Assembly: GCA_001801465.1 (NCBI GenBank)
Contig: MGXT01000017.1
Location: forward strand, 106,653 to 170,652
Direction of reading: 5' to 3'
Source: Gammaproteobacteria bacterium RIFCSPHIGHO2_12_FULL_35_23
Lineage (GTDB): Bacteria > Pseudomonadota > Gammaproteobacteria > UBA12402
Length of the DNA: 64,000 bases
This document shows, one piece after another, positions 28,123-37,824 of this stretch (the first letter of the stretch is position 1; every line of letters begins with the position of its first letter). The notes under the pieces are model-generated. The model was not told where the DNA came from. It was given only the letters and a program-made list of their open reading frames with translations, and did not search any database. The position numbers were made by a program, and so were the translations under genes.

Positions 28123-28689
28123 TTATTTATGCCATTGGACTGCCATTTCTAATAAAATCTTTGCTGTTGCTCCCCAGATTAAATGTTCTTGATAGGTAAT
28201 TTTACAAACCTCAATTAATTTTTTTTGATTAAAAACTTTCATCGTTTTATAACGAGAAAGATCTAAAAAATAAGTTAAAGGAGCTTCAATAACCGTTGCT
28301 ACTTCTGCTGTGTTTAAGTGATAAGTAATAGGTGGTGTGATAAGCCCAATGATTGGCACGATATAATAACCAGAGAGAGTAAAAAAATGTTTAAAATATC
28401 CTAAGGGAGTAATTTGAGAAGTTAATAAACCAATTTCTTCCTGGGTTTCACGTAAAGCAGTTTGAATAAAGTTTTTATCTTGTGGATGATAAAGTCCTCC
28501 TGGAAAACAAATTTGATTAGCATGGAGAGGAAGCATGGCTGTGCGTTTAGTCAAAATTATTTTGGGAATGTAATTATCGATTAAAGGAATTAAGACAGCA
28601 GAAGGCTTATAAGTTTCAAATTGTTGAGCCTGATTATCAAAGGTAGTGTGAATAGATAATTTTTGTAGCAATTCATTTTTTAAACGCAT
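28123..28689 (-). CDS. NUDIX CoA pyrophosphatase, NudL-like
   Basis: 188 residues. ILTKRTAMLPLHANQICFPGG is close to the LLT-x-R...L..H.GQ..FPGG signature of CoA-hydrolysing NUDIX proteins, and the NUDIX box (LYHPQD...TALRETQEEIGL) follows, with Asp in place of the first Glu as is common in this subgroup. It would cleave CoA or its derivatives to phosphopantetheine and 3',5'-ADP. Confidence 0.88.
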   Translation of the reverse strand: MRLKNELLQKLSIHTTFDNQAQQFETYKPSAVLIPLIDNYIPKIILTKRTAMLPLHANQICFPGGLYHPQDKNFIQTALRETQEEIGLLTSQITPLGYFKHFFTLSGYYIVPIIGLITPPITYHLNTAEVATVIEAPLTYFLDLSRYKTMKVFNQKKLIEVCKITYQEHLIWGATAKILLEMAVQWHK

Positions 28690-28714
28690 GATATCTTATT
28701 CAAAATTGTTTAGA

Positions 28715-29233
28715 CTAAGTTAGTGAGCCCAAGATCTTACGATAAACATTAAACACAAGTTTGTCAAAGCAGACAAAATAAACTATCTCAAGCTTAGTTT
28801 CCCATGAACGCAAAAAAAGTTGTACAGTTTGAATAGCAACGACTGCTGCTTGATCAATAGGGTAACCATAAACTCCGCAACTAATAGCGGGAAAAGCGAT
28901 ACTTTTAATTCTATAGCGCCTAGCAAGCTTTAAACTTTCTTGGTAACAAGAAGCGAGTAGCGCTGCTTCTTGATGATTACCACCACGCCAAACAGGTCCT
29001 ACAGTATGAATTACAAATTTTGCTGGGAGTTGATAGGCCTGAGTAATTTTAGCCTTGCCAACTTCACAACCTTTTAATAATCGACATTCAGCCAATAATT
29101 GTGGGCCGGCCGCTCGATGGATTGCACCGTCTACACCGCCACCGCCTAAGAGTGAACTATTGGCTGCGTTGACAAGCGCGTCTACTTGTAGTGTCGTGAT
29201 ATCAGATTGAAATACTTCCATAGCTGTTGGCAT
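28715..29233 (-). CDS. Macro domain protein (ADP-ribose-related hydrolase)
   Basis: 172-residue single macro domain: [43 protein letters not shown] and [15 protein letters not shown] line the ADP-ribose pocket. The Asn pair and GVDGAIH match MacroD/YmdB enzymes that remove O-acetyl or mono-ADP-ribose groups. It lies 25 bases upstream of nudL in the same direction, so the two are likely co-transcribed. Confidence 0.93.
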   Translation of the reverse strand: MPTAMEVFQSDITTLQVDALVNAANSSLLGGGGVDGAIHRAAGPQLLAECRLLKGCEVGKAKITQAYQLPAKFVIHTVGPVWRGGNHQEAALLASCYQESLKLARRYRIKSIAFPAISCGVYGYPIDQAAVVAIQTVQLFLRSWETKLEIVYFVCFDKLVFNVYRKILGSLT

Positions 29234-29540
29234 AAGTTGCTTATTGAAAGGGTTAACAAGAAAATTTTAGCGATTGCTTCAGCACTTTAATAGGCTTTTG
29301 AGCGATAAAATTATTTTATTAACCTATTTTTAGGCTATACCACTAGAAAAATAGTAGAAAACAAAATGAATTTTTTGCACTATATGAAAAAAATATTTAT
29401 GTTTTTCATATAGTTAATAATTATGGTAAGTTTAAGAAAATTGGTTTAAAATGATGCAAATCTTAATAGAAGTTAGTTAAGGATTTGTTAAGCTTTAGTT
29501 GTTAAGATAATTCTATTGAAAGTAATGAGTTAGTATAAAT
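29234..29540. other. Intergenic region with 13-bp inverted repeat
   Basis: 307 bases between divergent genes. ACTATATGAAAAA (29379-29391) pairs perfectly with TTTTTCATATAGT (29402-29414), a 13-bp stem with a 10-base loop. It lies about 130 bases before the following gene and could be an operator or transcript hairpin. No coding sequence seen. Confidence 0.5.
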
Positions 29541-30581
29541 ATGTCGTATAAGAGTCCAGCCAGTATTACAGAAGCTTTAAAGCAAAAAAGAAGCCCGTAT
29601 GGCATTTTTGCTGGAGAAGAAGATTTGGCACTGTTTACGATTGCGGCAGAAGCAATTGTATTAGGACAAATGAATGCTATGTTGGTTGCAGGTGCTTTTG
29701 CTAATAATAGCCCTTATCGTAGCCATTTTGAAAAATATCAACCGCAATCATTATTAAATTACCGTTTATTAGAAGCTTGTCAAATGGTGCGTGCTAAAGC
29801 ATTGAGCGCTGGATTTACTGGTAATACTACTTTAATGTTTCCTGTGACCAATGGTGTGCATGCGCAGCTTTTGACAGTAGTAGTGAGTCATGAAGGACGA
29901 GTCGTTGGTGCTGCAATAAGTGATTCAATGTCTGATCAGCCTACTGTCACGGTAGTTCAAAAAGCAATCGATAAAGTGAATGATAATAAAAAAGTTAAAG
30001 TGAGAGTAGTGCCTAGAACTCCAGCGCATACTCAAACTACAGGTTATACTTGTATGGATCACGCGCTAAAACGTATGTTAGCTGTGCAGGGAATTACCAA
30101 TGCTATCACTACGGCTAACGATGATGTGAGCTTACGCACTGCAGTGGTTGCAGAAATTGCAAAACGAACAGGCCTTGCTGCTAAGGTTGCTTCTTACCAA
30201 CACATCGTTCGTCAATTAGCCGCTGTTCCCACTATCAATGCAGAAGAGTTACCTCAAGCTTATTATAGTTTAATTGAAGAAGAAGCTAGACTTCGTCATA
30301 TTCAAGATCAATTTAATCAGCATTATCGTGGAGCTGGGTTGTTAGCTTTCGATCATGCTTATGCTGCTTACTTAGCTAGAGGCAAAGATGAAATGAGTGC
30401 CTTTGAATTAGCAATGAAAGATGCTTTATTAAATAAATTCGATTCTGAAATAAAAGAATTTTTTATTAATCTTACCACTGGGTCCCCAGCGTCAGCTTGT
30501 GCGATGGAGGCAAGAGTGCTAGACGAACCTGTTGCAGGTTGTGAAGTAGACGTGCCATTTGTACCACCTGTACCACGTTAA
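29541..30581 (+). CDS. Candidate CE-clan (Ulp1/YopJ-like) cysteine protease or acetyltransferase
   Basis: 346 residues, no signal peptide, no membrane helix. TTLMFPVTNGVHAQLLTVVV followed by SHEGRVVGAAISDSM and then HTQTTGYTCMDHAL reproduces the order of the CE-clan active site: His (H107), Asp-Ser (D128-S129), Gln (Q165), then Cys (C171) exactly six residues after the Gln, as in the Q-x5-C of Ulp1/SENP. Ala replaces the usual Trp after His, and Gly is missing after Cys. CE-clan proteins in pathogens are deubiquitinases, deSUMOylases or acetyltransferases delivered to host cells. The family call is by motif only. Converges with mutS with a three-base gap. Confidence 0.6.
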   Translation: MSYKSPASITEALKQKRSPYGIFAGEEDLALFTIAAEAIVLGQMNAMLVAGAFANNSPYRSHFEKYQPQSLLNYRLLEACQMVRAKALSAGFTGNTTLMFPVTNGVHAQLLTVVVSHEGRVVGAAISDSMSDQPTVTVVQKAIDKVNDNKKVKVRVVPRTPAHTQTTGYTCMDHALKRMLAVQGITNAITTANDDVSLRTAVVAEIAKRTGLAAKVASYQHIVRQLAAVPTINAEELPQAYYSLIEEEARLRHIQDQFNQHYRGAGLLAFDHAYAAYLARGKDEMSAFELAMKDALLNKFDSEIKEFFINLTTGSPASACAMEARVLDEPVAGCEVDVPFVPPVPR

Positions 30582-30584
30582 ATA

Positions 30585-33164
30585 TTAATTTTCCTTTAAT
30601 TTTGCAATAAGCTCATAGAGTAAATCATGCGCCTGTTTTGGATTTAGTTCATCAGGTTTAATTTTTTCAAGCTGTTCAATGACAGGGTGGGCACTAGGTG
30701 AATGAAATAAATCTGTTTGCAAAAAAGGCAGTTTAGATTCTGGTTGGTTTAAAGCTTCATTTTCTAGTTGTAGCAATTTTTGTTTGGCGCGCTGAATAAC
30801 TTGTCGAGGAACCCCTGCTAGTTGTGCTACTTGTAAACCATAACTTTGATTAGCTGGCCCCTCTTGTACTGCATGCATAAAAACTAATTTATCATTGTGT
30901 TCAACTGCATCCAAATGAACATTGGTAATGCCTGCAATTTCTTTAGGTAAATGGGTTAGTTCAAAGTAATGCGTAGCAAACAAGGTTAAAGCCTTAATAT
31001 GACTTGCTAAAGCTTCTGCACAGGCCCAGGCTAATGATAAACCATCAAAAGTACTAGTGCCACGTCCGATTTCATCCATAAGTACTAAACTTTTATTGGT
31101 TGCATTATGTAAAATGTTAGCAGTTTCAGTCATTTCTACCATGAAAGTTGAGCGGCCGCTTGCTAGATCATCTGCAGCACCAATGCGAGTAAAGATGCGA
31201 TCAATGGGGCCGATAGTTGCAATTTTTGCAGGCACAAAACAACCCGTATAGGCAAGGAGAACAATTAAAGCAGTTTGGCGCATATAGGTAGATTTACCGC
31301 CCATATTAGGGCCAGTAATAATTAACATACGTCGTTCATGATTCAGTAAGGTATCATTAGGAATAAAAGGTTCTCCCACCAAAACCTGTTCAACGACAGG
31401 GTGTCTACCTTCTTTAATATGAATGCCAACTTCATCTTGTAACTTGGGTGCTACTAAAGATAGGCTGTCAGCGCGCTCAGTAAAAGTAGATAAGACATCC
31501 AACTCAGCTAGGGCACTAGCGCTTTGTTGTAATTTTCCTAGTTCAAGAATCAGACGATCTAGTAGCGCTTCATATAATAATTTTTCACGGGCTAGGGCTC
31601 TTGCTTTACTACTGAGGGCTTTATCTTCAAAAGCTTTTAATTCAGGTGTTACATAACGCTCTGCATTTTTTAAAGTTTGTCGTCGAATGTAGTCGATGGG
31701 AGCTTGTACAGCTTGTGCCCTAGAAATTTCAATATAATAGCCATGAATACGATTATAACCTACTTTCAAAGTAGAAATACCTGAGCGTTCACGTTCACGA
31801 GTTTCTAAATCTATTAAATAACTACCCGCGTTTTCGCTTAAACTGCGTAGGTCATCAAGCTCTTGATCGTAACCTGTTGCAATGACACCACCTTCACGGA
31901 TTACAACGGGTGGGTTATCGATAATTGCGCGAGTTAACAATTCTGCTAATTCTGGAAATTCATTGATTTGATTAGCTAGTGTGCGGCATAAGGGAATATC
32001 AATAGGCTGCAAAATTTGTTGAATAACGGGGAGGGCAGCAAAAGCCTCTCGTAACTGTACTAGATCGCGAGGTCTTGCCGATTTCAAAGCAATTCTTGCT
32101 AGAATACGTTCGATATCACCTATTTCGTTTAATGGTAGTTGTAGGGTTTGATAAAGCCGCTCATCTAACAACAATTGTACTACGGCTTGCCTGTTACGTA
32201 TTATTTGATGATCACGTAGTGGTCTATTTAACCAACGTCTTAATAAACGACTGCCCATAGGGGTTTTAGTTTTATCAAGCACTTTGGCTAGTGTATGTTC
32301 ATCTGTACCTTGTAAATTATGAGTAAGCTCTAAATTTTTTCGAGTGGCGGCGTCTAAGATAACGCTTTCCTCTTGTTGCTCACTACGCAGTGAAGTGATA
32401 TGAGGTAAAGCGGTGCGCTGTGTTTCTTTCACATATTGAAACAAGCAACCTGCGGCCGCTAAGGCAATGGTTAAATGAGTACAACCAAAACCGGCAAGAT
32501 CGCGGGTTTTAAATTGTTGTGTTAAGAGTCTTGTTGCAGTTTCTAGATCAAATTCCCAAATGGGTCTGCGTCTTAAGCCCTTACGGCTTTCTAGTATTTC
32601 ATCTTTAGGCCAATCTTCGCTAATCAATAGCTCAACTGGTTGTAAACGTTCAAGTTCGGCAATTAGAGCTTCATAGCTGGTAACTTCTAAGATATTGAAT
32701 CGGCCACTTGTTATGTCTAAAGTCGCTAAACCAAATTTATGGTTGTAAGCATAGATTGCAGCAAGCAAATTATCTTTATGTTCTTCTAATAATGCCTCAT
32801 CACTGACAGTGCCAGGAGTAACAATTCTAACTACTTGTCTTTCCACAGGACCTTTATTATTGGGATCACCAATCTGTTCACAAATAGCAACGGATTCTCC
32901 ATATCTAATTAATTTTGCTAAATAAGACTCAGCTGAATGATAAGGAACGCCAGCCATAGGAATAGGTTGGCCGGCTGAATTACCTCGCTTGGTTAAGGTA
33001 ATATTTAATAGTTTTGCAGCTTTTTTTGCATCTTCAAAAAAAAGCTCATAAAAATCACCCATGCGATAGAACAACAAAGTTTCTTTGTATTTAGCTTTAA
33101 TTTTTAAATATTGCTGCATCATGGGGGTATGCAGAGTAAGTGAGGTTTCAGCAAGTGCTTCCAT
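30585..33164 (-). CDS. mutS: DNA mismatch repair protein MutS
   Basis: 859 residues. The mismatch-binding Phe-x-Glu is present ([11 protein letters not shown]), the ATPase has Walker [14 protein letters not shown] and Walker [17 protein letters not shown], and the C-terminal [13 protein letters not shown] is typical. MutS recognises mismatches and recruits MutL. Length equals E. coli MutS (853). mutS lies near recA as in many gammaproteobacteria, here on the opposite strand. Confidence 0.98.
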   Translation of the reverse strand: MEALAETSLTLHTPMMQQYLKIKAKYKETLLFYRMGDFYELFFEDAKKAAKLLNITLTKRGNSAGQPIPMAGVPYHSAESYLAKLIRYGESVAICEQIGDPNNKGPVERQVVRIVTPGTVSDEALLEEHKDNLLAAIYAYNHKFGLATLDITSGRFNILEVTSYEALIAELERLQPVELLISEDWPKDEILESRKGLRRRPIWEFDLETATRLLTQQFKTRDLAGFGCTHLTIALAAAGCLFQYVKETQRTALPHITSLRSEQQEESVILDAATRKNLELTHNLQGTDEHTLAKVLDKTKTPMGSRLLRRWLNRPLRDHQIIRNRQAVVQLLLDERLYQTLQLPLNEIGDIERILARIALKSARPRDLVQLREAFAALPVIQQILQPIDIPLCRTLANQINEFPELAELLTRAIIDNPPVVIREGGVIATGYDQELDDLRSLSENAGSYLIDLETRERERSGISTLKVGYNRIHGYYIEISRAQAVQAPIDYIRRQTLKNAERYVTPELKAFEDKALSSKARALAREKLLYEALLDRLILELGKLQQSASALAELDVLSTFTERADSLSLVAPKLQDEVGIHIKEGRHPVVEQVLVGEPFIPNDTLLNHERRMLIITGPNMGGKSTYMRQTALIVLLAYTGCFVPAKIATIGPIDRIFTRIGAADDLASGRSTFMVEMTETANILHNATNKSLVLMDEIGRGTSTFDGLSLAWACAEALASHIKALTLFATHYFELTHLPKEIAGITNVHLDAVEHNDKLVFMHAVQEGPANQSYGLQVAQLAGVPRQVIQRAKQKLLQLENEALNQPESKLPFLQTDLFHSPSAHPVIEQLEKIKPDELNPKQAHDLLYELIAKLKEN

Positions 33165-33354
33165 AATGACCTTTTATTTATCCCATTGGGTGCTAAATCT
33201 TATTTAATTTTATAGGTAGTCTCAAGTATTATTGATTAATTGATTCTTTGTATTTTTTTTGATATAGTGCCCGCATTTTGTTCACTGTTTAAATTTTTAA
33301 TATTAATAACTAAGATAATTCATGTCTTAAGAATAGTATTAATAAGGATTTGTG

Positions 33355-34248
33355 ATGAGAATAGCAATAACGCTTGCTAATAATGGCAAAGAGCTTGGTC
33401 GGACTCGATTAATTAGACGGATTCAACTTGTTTATCAATGTAGTGGTAAAATTGTTTTTAATGAAGAAGCTGAGAGATTATTAAACAATTTATTATCAGT
33501 ACATAAACTTATCAGAAAATTTTTCCCTGAAGACGATAGCATTCATTTAATATTTTTTGCATTGAAGTATCTAATTAGGCAACATTTCCCGCATAGTGAT
33601 GTTGCTAATTTTGTTGCCATTATTAGCTTAGAAAGTGCTAAAGCACATTCTTTAGTTGCTTCAAGTAAGTGGAGATTTTTTAAGCCCGAAGTAACAGGTG
33701 ATTTTGAATTTAGCTGGGCTTGTGGTCAGGATGATTCTTCTTTAGATTTTGCACAGCAATACAGTACAAAGGTTCAAGAGATCGCTCAAGCAGTGCGAGG
33801 AGCTAAAACAATAGGTGAGTCTGCTTATTTTGCTTTATTAGCCGCTTTTTATACCTGTTTAACAATTGATAAAGCGGAAAATGTAGGGTTATGCGAACAG
33901 ATTTTTTCAGAGAAAAATGAGGCACTAATTGCAGCTGCAAAAAAATGTACAAAAACAGCAAAGTCTTTAGCCAGTAAAGTATTGCAAAAGGTGTTTAATC
34001 AAATGCTTAAACTTAGAAGTACTAATTTGCAAACTCCACTAAGAAGAGTAGGTGCTGCTACAAGGTTAGAAGTAGCAACGGACTTAACTATGATTAAAAA
34101 GCTAGTTGGCACAGAGGATGCTTTAGAAGCTAGTTCTGAAACTAATAGAGAAGTCACAACTGCCGAAGGTGGAGGTAGGGTTTTTCGCTATAGTATTAGT
34201 GGTGATAGTACCCCTTATCAAGCCAGCCAAGGTTTTGCTAAACGGTAA
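33355..34248 (+). CDS. Hypothetical protein with Glu-rich C-terminal stretch
   Basis: 297 residues, mostly helical by composition, no signal peptide or membrane segment. I recognise no domain. Residues from about 255 to 275 (EDALEASSETNREVTTAEGG) are rich in Glu near the C-terminus, a pattern reported for Dot/Icm substrates, but weak alone. ATG 33355 is chosen over GTG 33352 since AAGGAT precedes it. Located between mutS and recA, where no such gene is usual. Confidence 0.55.
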   Translation: MRIAITLANNGKELGRTRLIRRIQLVYQCSGKIVFNEEAERLLNNLLSVHKLIRKFFPEDDSIHLIFFALKYLIRQHFPHSDVANFVAIISLESAKAHSLVASSKWRFFKPEVTGDFEFSWACGQDDSSLDFAQQYSTKVQEIAQAVRGAKTIGESAYFALLAAFYTCLTIDKAENVGLCEQIFSEKNEALIAAAKKCTKTAKSLASKVLQKVFNQMLKLRSTNLQTPLRRVGAATRLEVATDLTMIKKLVGTEDALEASSETNREVTTAEGGGRVFRYSISGDSTPYQASQGFAKR

Positions 34249-34281
34249 TAATAAAAATAATTGTCAATTCAATAAGTTTAT

Positions 34282-34301
34282 TGTTAAACTCAAGTTTAAC
34301 A
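34282..34301. promoter_or_regulatory. 20-bp palindrome upstream of recA
   Basis: TGTTAAACT and AGTTTAACA are perfect reverse complements separated by two bases. It lies about 100 bases before recA and 33 after the previous stop. It might be an operator or a weak terminator (no long T-run). No CTG-N10-CAG LexA box was seen before recA. Confidence 0.45.
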
Positions 34302-34402
34302 TCCAATCTATTTAATTCTCCAAGCAAGCACAGCTTTTCCATATCATTCCAATAAGAGTTATGTCATAATTTCGTTCATTAAAATTTAAGGGGGTATATT
34401 CC

Positions 34403-35437
34403 ATGGACCAAAATAGAGAAAAGGCTTTATCAGCTGCATTAAGTCAAATAGAGCGCCAATTTGGTAAAGGTTCAGTCATGCGCATGACTGATGAATCCAT
34501 AGTCCGAGATATTGAAGCAATTTCTACCGGTTCACTGGGATTGGATATTGCTTTAGGAGTCGGTGGTTTACCCAGAGGTCGAGTGGTGGAAATTTATGGT
34601 CCTGAGTCTTCAGGTAAGACAACTTTGACCTTACAGGTGATTGCTGAATGTCAAAAGCAGGGGGGTACGGCTGCTTTTATTGATGCTGAGCATGCTTTAG
34701 AGCCTTCTTATGCTCAAAAATTAGGCGTGAATGTCGATGAACTATTAGTTTCTCAACCTGATACAGGCGAACAAGCCTTAGAAATTACTGATATGCTAGT
34801 TCGTTCAGGTGCAGTAGATGTTGTAATTATAGATTCAGTTGCAGCCTTGGTGCCTAAAGCTGAAATTGAAGGAGAAATGGGCGATACCCATGTTGGCTTA
34901 CAAGCAAGATTAATGTCACAAGCCTTACGTAAACTTACAGCAAATATTAAGCGCTCGAATACCTTAGTTATTTTTATTAATCAAATTCGTATGAAGATTG
35001 GAGTGATGTTTGGTAATCCTGAAACTACAACTGGAGGTAATGCCTTAAAGTTCTATGCTTCAGTACGCTTAGATATTAGACGTACGGGTGCCATTAAGAA
35101 AGGAGAAGAAATTTTAGGCAATGAAACTCGTGTTAAAGTGGTTAAGAATAAAGTGGCTCCGCCTTTCAAACAAGCTGATTTTGAAATTCTTTATGATGAA
35201 GGTATTTCACGTGAAGGTGAGTTAATAGAGTTAGGGGTTGTGCATAACTTAATTGAAAAAGCAGGGGCTTGGTATAGCTATAAGGGTAATCGAATTGGGC
35301 AAGGTAAAGATAATGTCCGAATCTTTTTAAAGGAAAACCCAGAAATAGCACGAGAAATTGAAAAGCAATTGCGTGCTGATCTCTTAGCAAAAAAGACTAA
35401 GCTAGCCGAAGCACAAGTAGCTGAAGAGTTGGCTTAA
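34403..35437 (+). CDS. recA: Recombinase RecA
   Basis: 344 residues: [28 protein letters not shown] start, Walker [13 protein letters not shown] loops around [29 protein letters not shown] and [35 protein letters not shown]. RecA carries out strand exchange and induces LexA cleavage where LexA exists. GGGGG sits about 9 bases before the ATG. A strong terminator follows. Confidence 0.99.
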   Translation: MDQNREKALSAALSQIERQFGKGSVMRMTDESIVRDIEAISTGSLGLDIALGVGGLPRGRVVEIYGPESSGKTTLTLQVIAECQKQGGTAAFIDAEHALEPSYAQKLGVNVDELLVSQPDTGEQALEITDMLVRSGAVDVVIIDSVAALVPKAEIEGEMGDTHVGLQARLMSQALRKLTANIKRSNTLVIFINQIRMKIGVMFGNPETTTGGNALKFYASVRLDIRRTGAIKKGEEILGNETRVKVVKNKVAPPFKQADFEILYDEGISREGELIELGVVHNLIEKAGAWYSYKGNRIGQGKDNVRIFLKENPEIAREIEKQLRADLLAKKTKLAEAQVAEELA

Positions 35438-35447
35438 TAAATTATTG

Positions 35448-35480
35448 AACCAGAGGTTTAAGGCCTCTGGTTTTTGTTTT
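35448..35480 (+). terminator. Rho-independent terminator after recA
   Basis: AACCAGAGG (35448-35456) pairs with CCTCTGGTT (35464-35472), loop of seven bases, followed by TTTTGTTTT. It lies 10 bases after the recA stop, so recX (start 35512) would be made by read-through or from its own promoter. Confidence 0.85.
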
Positions 35481-35511
35481 AGTTCTTTTATTATAATAGT
35501 TACTTTCAATT

Positions 35512-35976
35512 ATGGTTGATGTTAATCAAGCTTCTCAAAGTGATATTTATCATACAGCAATTAAATTATTAACAAGACGCGAGTATTCTGCCGCTGAATT
35601 ACAACAGCGTTTATTACAGACTGGATTTGCAGAAGAATTAATTATGGTGGTATTAATCAGATTGCAAAAAGAAAACAAGCAAAGTGATCAGCGTTTTGTA
35701 GAAATGTTAATTCGCAGTCGGCAGCAACAAGGTTATGGTCCTGTTAGAATTGAATATGAGCTTAAGGGAAAAGGAATTGAGTCAGAGCTGCTTACAGAAT
35801 TTTTATATTTTGAAGATGAAGTGTGGTTTGAATTAGCAAAACAAGTTCGCCAAAAAAAATTTGGTGTAGATATTCCTAAAGAATATAAAGCGAAAGCCAA
35901 ACAAATGCAGTTTTTGCAATATAGAGGGTTTGCTATGTCTCATATAACAGTTGCAATGGCAGGGGAGGTGCGCTAA
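35512..35976 (+). CDS. recX: RecA regulator RecX
   Basis: 154 residues with the three-helix RecX repeats: AIKLLTRREYSAAELQQRLLQTGF, then RFVEMLIRSRQQQGYGPVRIEYELKGKGI and a final KQMQFLQYRGFAMSHI. RecX modulates RecA filament growth. Directly downstream of recA, its usual place. Confidence 0.95.
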   Translation: MVDVNQASQSDIYHTAIKLLTRREYSAAELQQRLLQTGFAEELIMVVLIRLQKENKQSDQRFVEMLIRSRQQQGYGPVRIEYELKGKGIESELLTEFLYFEDEVWFELAKQVRQKKFGVDIPKEYKAKAKQMQFLQYRGFAMSHITVAMAGEVR

Positions 35977-36010
35977 TATTAACCATTTATTTTAATATAA
36001 TAATTACAAT

Positions 36011-37675
36011 ATGCCTAATACTAACAAAATACTAGTTCAGCGAGCAGATAGTAATCTTGAAGTTTTACGCCAGCTGCGCAATAATTTTTCTCATGCTTTA
36101 GCGCGATTTATTGGTATTGCGCCTTTATTAATGATCTTTATTGTTTATGCTAGGTTAGGTGAAGATGAAGCGCTTTTCAGCGCTTTAAGTAACGGGATTT
36201 TAACGGCGTTAGTTGTATTATTTAGAGCAAGTCTAGCAACTAATTTAGTGCTACCAGTTAATGAGCAAACTGATTTAATGGAGGTCGGTCAAGTTCGTTT
36301 GGCTGGTTATGGGTTAACAACATTCTGTGCAATTTTATTAAATTTGTTGTACGCAACATATAGTTATACTTTGCCTCAGAAAATATCTGATCATGAGGGT
36401 GTTGCAGAAGCGGCGCAAGACTATAGTCTTTGGACAATGCCAGGTATTTTTCCTTTAGTCTATGCTCATTTAGAAGGCCAAATTTTAATAATAACAAAAA
36501 ATGCAAGAGGGGCATTAGTCCGTGATATTTTATGTGGCATTAATACAGCAATTTTTTTAGCACTGGTAGATAAGAATAAACTAAATATGGCAAAAGTAGG
36601 TCAGATGGCCTCTCTGCATCATACCATCTCCTGGCTTGGTTCTTTATTATATTATTTAATTCATTATCAGCATTTTAAAAAATTTGGCATTTTTTCTTGT
36701 CGAAGACCTCGACAAGAACATTGGCAGCGTTTTTGTAAGGAAACAGGTTATAACGTCCTGATAGGGTTACCTGTGGCAGTGGGAAATTTAGCGGTGGTCT
36801 TAGGAATAGGCAGTAAATCCTCATTAGATGTAGGCGTTTTGCAGTCAGTGGATATGTTGCTGCTAATTGGTGAAATGGTAACAATTGTATATACCTTAGG
36901 AATTATGCCGCAACTGGTGATAAACAATCCTTGTAATGCTAAAAAAATAGCTGTTTTGGGTGCATTATCAAACAGTATCATTCCTATTTTATTATTTATT
37001 TGGAGCTGGGTAAGTACGGAGAGTTTAATAGCCTTACTGGCTCGTAGATCTAATGCAGCTTTTGCTGAGCAAGTGGCAAACATACTTCCTTGGGGGGCTT
37101 TTGCTTTAATAATGTTAGCTTTACGAAACTCATTTTCAGCTTGTCTGCGCGGATTAAAATACAGTAGTTTTGCCACTACTGTTGATACCACCACTAATTT
37201 TTTAAGTTATGGTTTAGGATTATTATTTTATTTTAATGGCTATGGATTAATGTCTGTTCCTATTACTCGCTTAAGTATGTTTAGTCTGGGGGCTTTTATT
37301 CATGCTAGCAAGTTACTAATGCACCAGGATAAAGTTCACTCTATGCCAGTGGAGACTGAGGAAGACCAGTCAGTAACTATAACAGAAACAGAGAGGGCTT
37401 CTCCAGCAGAGACAAAAAGTGTAGTAGTTTTAACCCCAGTAATACCGAGCGTTTTAGATCTTGAGCCACCTCCTAGCCCAAAAGTGGAAGCTGTTAAAAC
37501 TGAAGAAGGTGAAACTAAAGCTGATTTTACTCGTTCTTTAGCTATTAGCTTAGCTAGACAACGAGCCAAAATTGAATTAGTGGTAGGTGTTAGAAGGCAA
37601 GAAGGCAAGTTTTTTCCAAGATGGTTACCATTAATCCAAGATGCCGTAGGTCATGGACAGACGGCAAAACCATAA
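36011..37675 (+). CDS. MATE-like multi-pass membrane protein with charged C-terminal tail
   Basis: 554 residues. About 11-12 hydrophobic segments fill residues 25-440 in a spacing like MATE-type transporters (for example IGIAPLLMIFIVYARLG and YNVLIGLPVAVGNLAVVLGIG), but family motifs are weak. Residues 445 onward form a soluble tail rich in Glu, Pro and Thr (ETEEDQ..., EPPPSPK) that ordinary MATE proteins lack. It follows recX by 34 bases with no clear ribosome site. Substrate unknown. Confidence 0.5.
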   Translation: MPNTNKILVQRADSNLEVLRQLRNNFSHALARFIGIAPLLMIFIVYARLGEDEALFSALSNGILTALVVLFRASLATNLVLPVNEQTDLMEVGQVRLAGYGLTTFCAILLNLLYATYSYTLPQKISDHEGVAEAAQDYSLWTMPGIFPLVYAHLEGQILIITKNARGALVRDILCGINTAIFLALVDKNKLNMAKVGQMASLHHTISWLGSLLYYLIHYQHFKKFGIFSCRRPRQEHWQRFCKETGYNVLIGLPVAVGNLAVVLGIGSKSSLDVGVLQSVDMLLLIGEMVTIVYTLGIMPQLVINNPCNAKKIAVLGALSNSIIPILLFIWSWVSTESLIALLARRSNAAFAEQVANILPWGAFALIMLALRNSFSACLRGLKYSSFATTVDTTTNFLSYGLGLLFYFNGYGLMSVPITRLSMFSLGAFIHASKLLMHQDKVHSMPVETEEDQSVTITETERASPAETKSVVVLTPVIPSVLDLEPPPSPKVEAVKTEEGETKADFTRSLAISLARQRAKIELVVGVRRQEGKFFPRWLPLIQDAVGHGQTAKP

Positions 37676-37824
37676 CTAAGTTACTCTATTTTTAGGATAC
37701 ATTTTTTTTAAAATGCAGCAAATAAGCTCATTTTTTTAATGAATTATCATTTTAGGCCCTCTAGTTTCTTGTCTAATATTTATGATATGATGCGTTTTCT
37801 TTTTAGCCTAATTAACAAGATACT

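Noticed and set aside
36748..37194. 148-codon frame antisense to the MATE-like gene
   Set aside because: Hydrophobic shadow of the membrane segments on the other strand.
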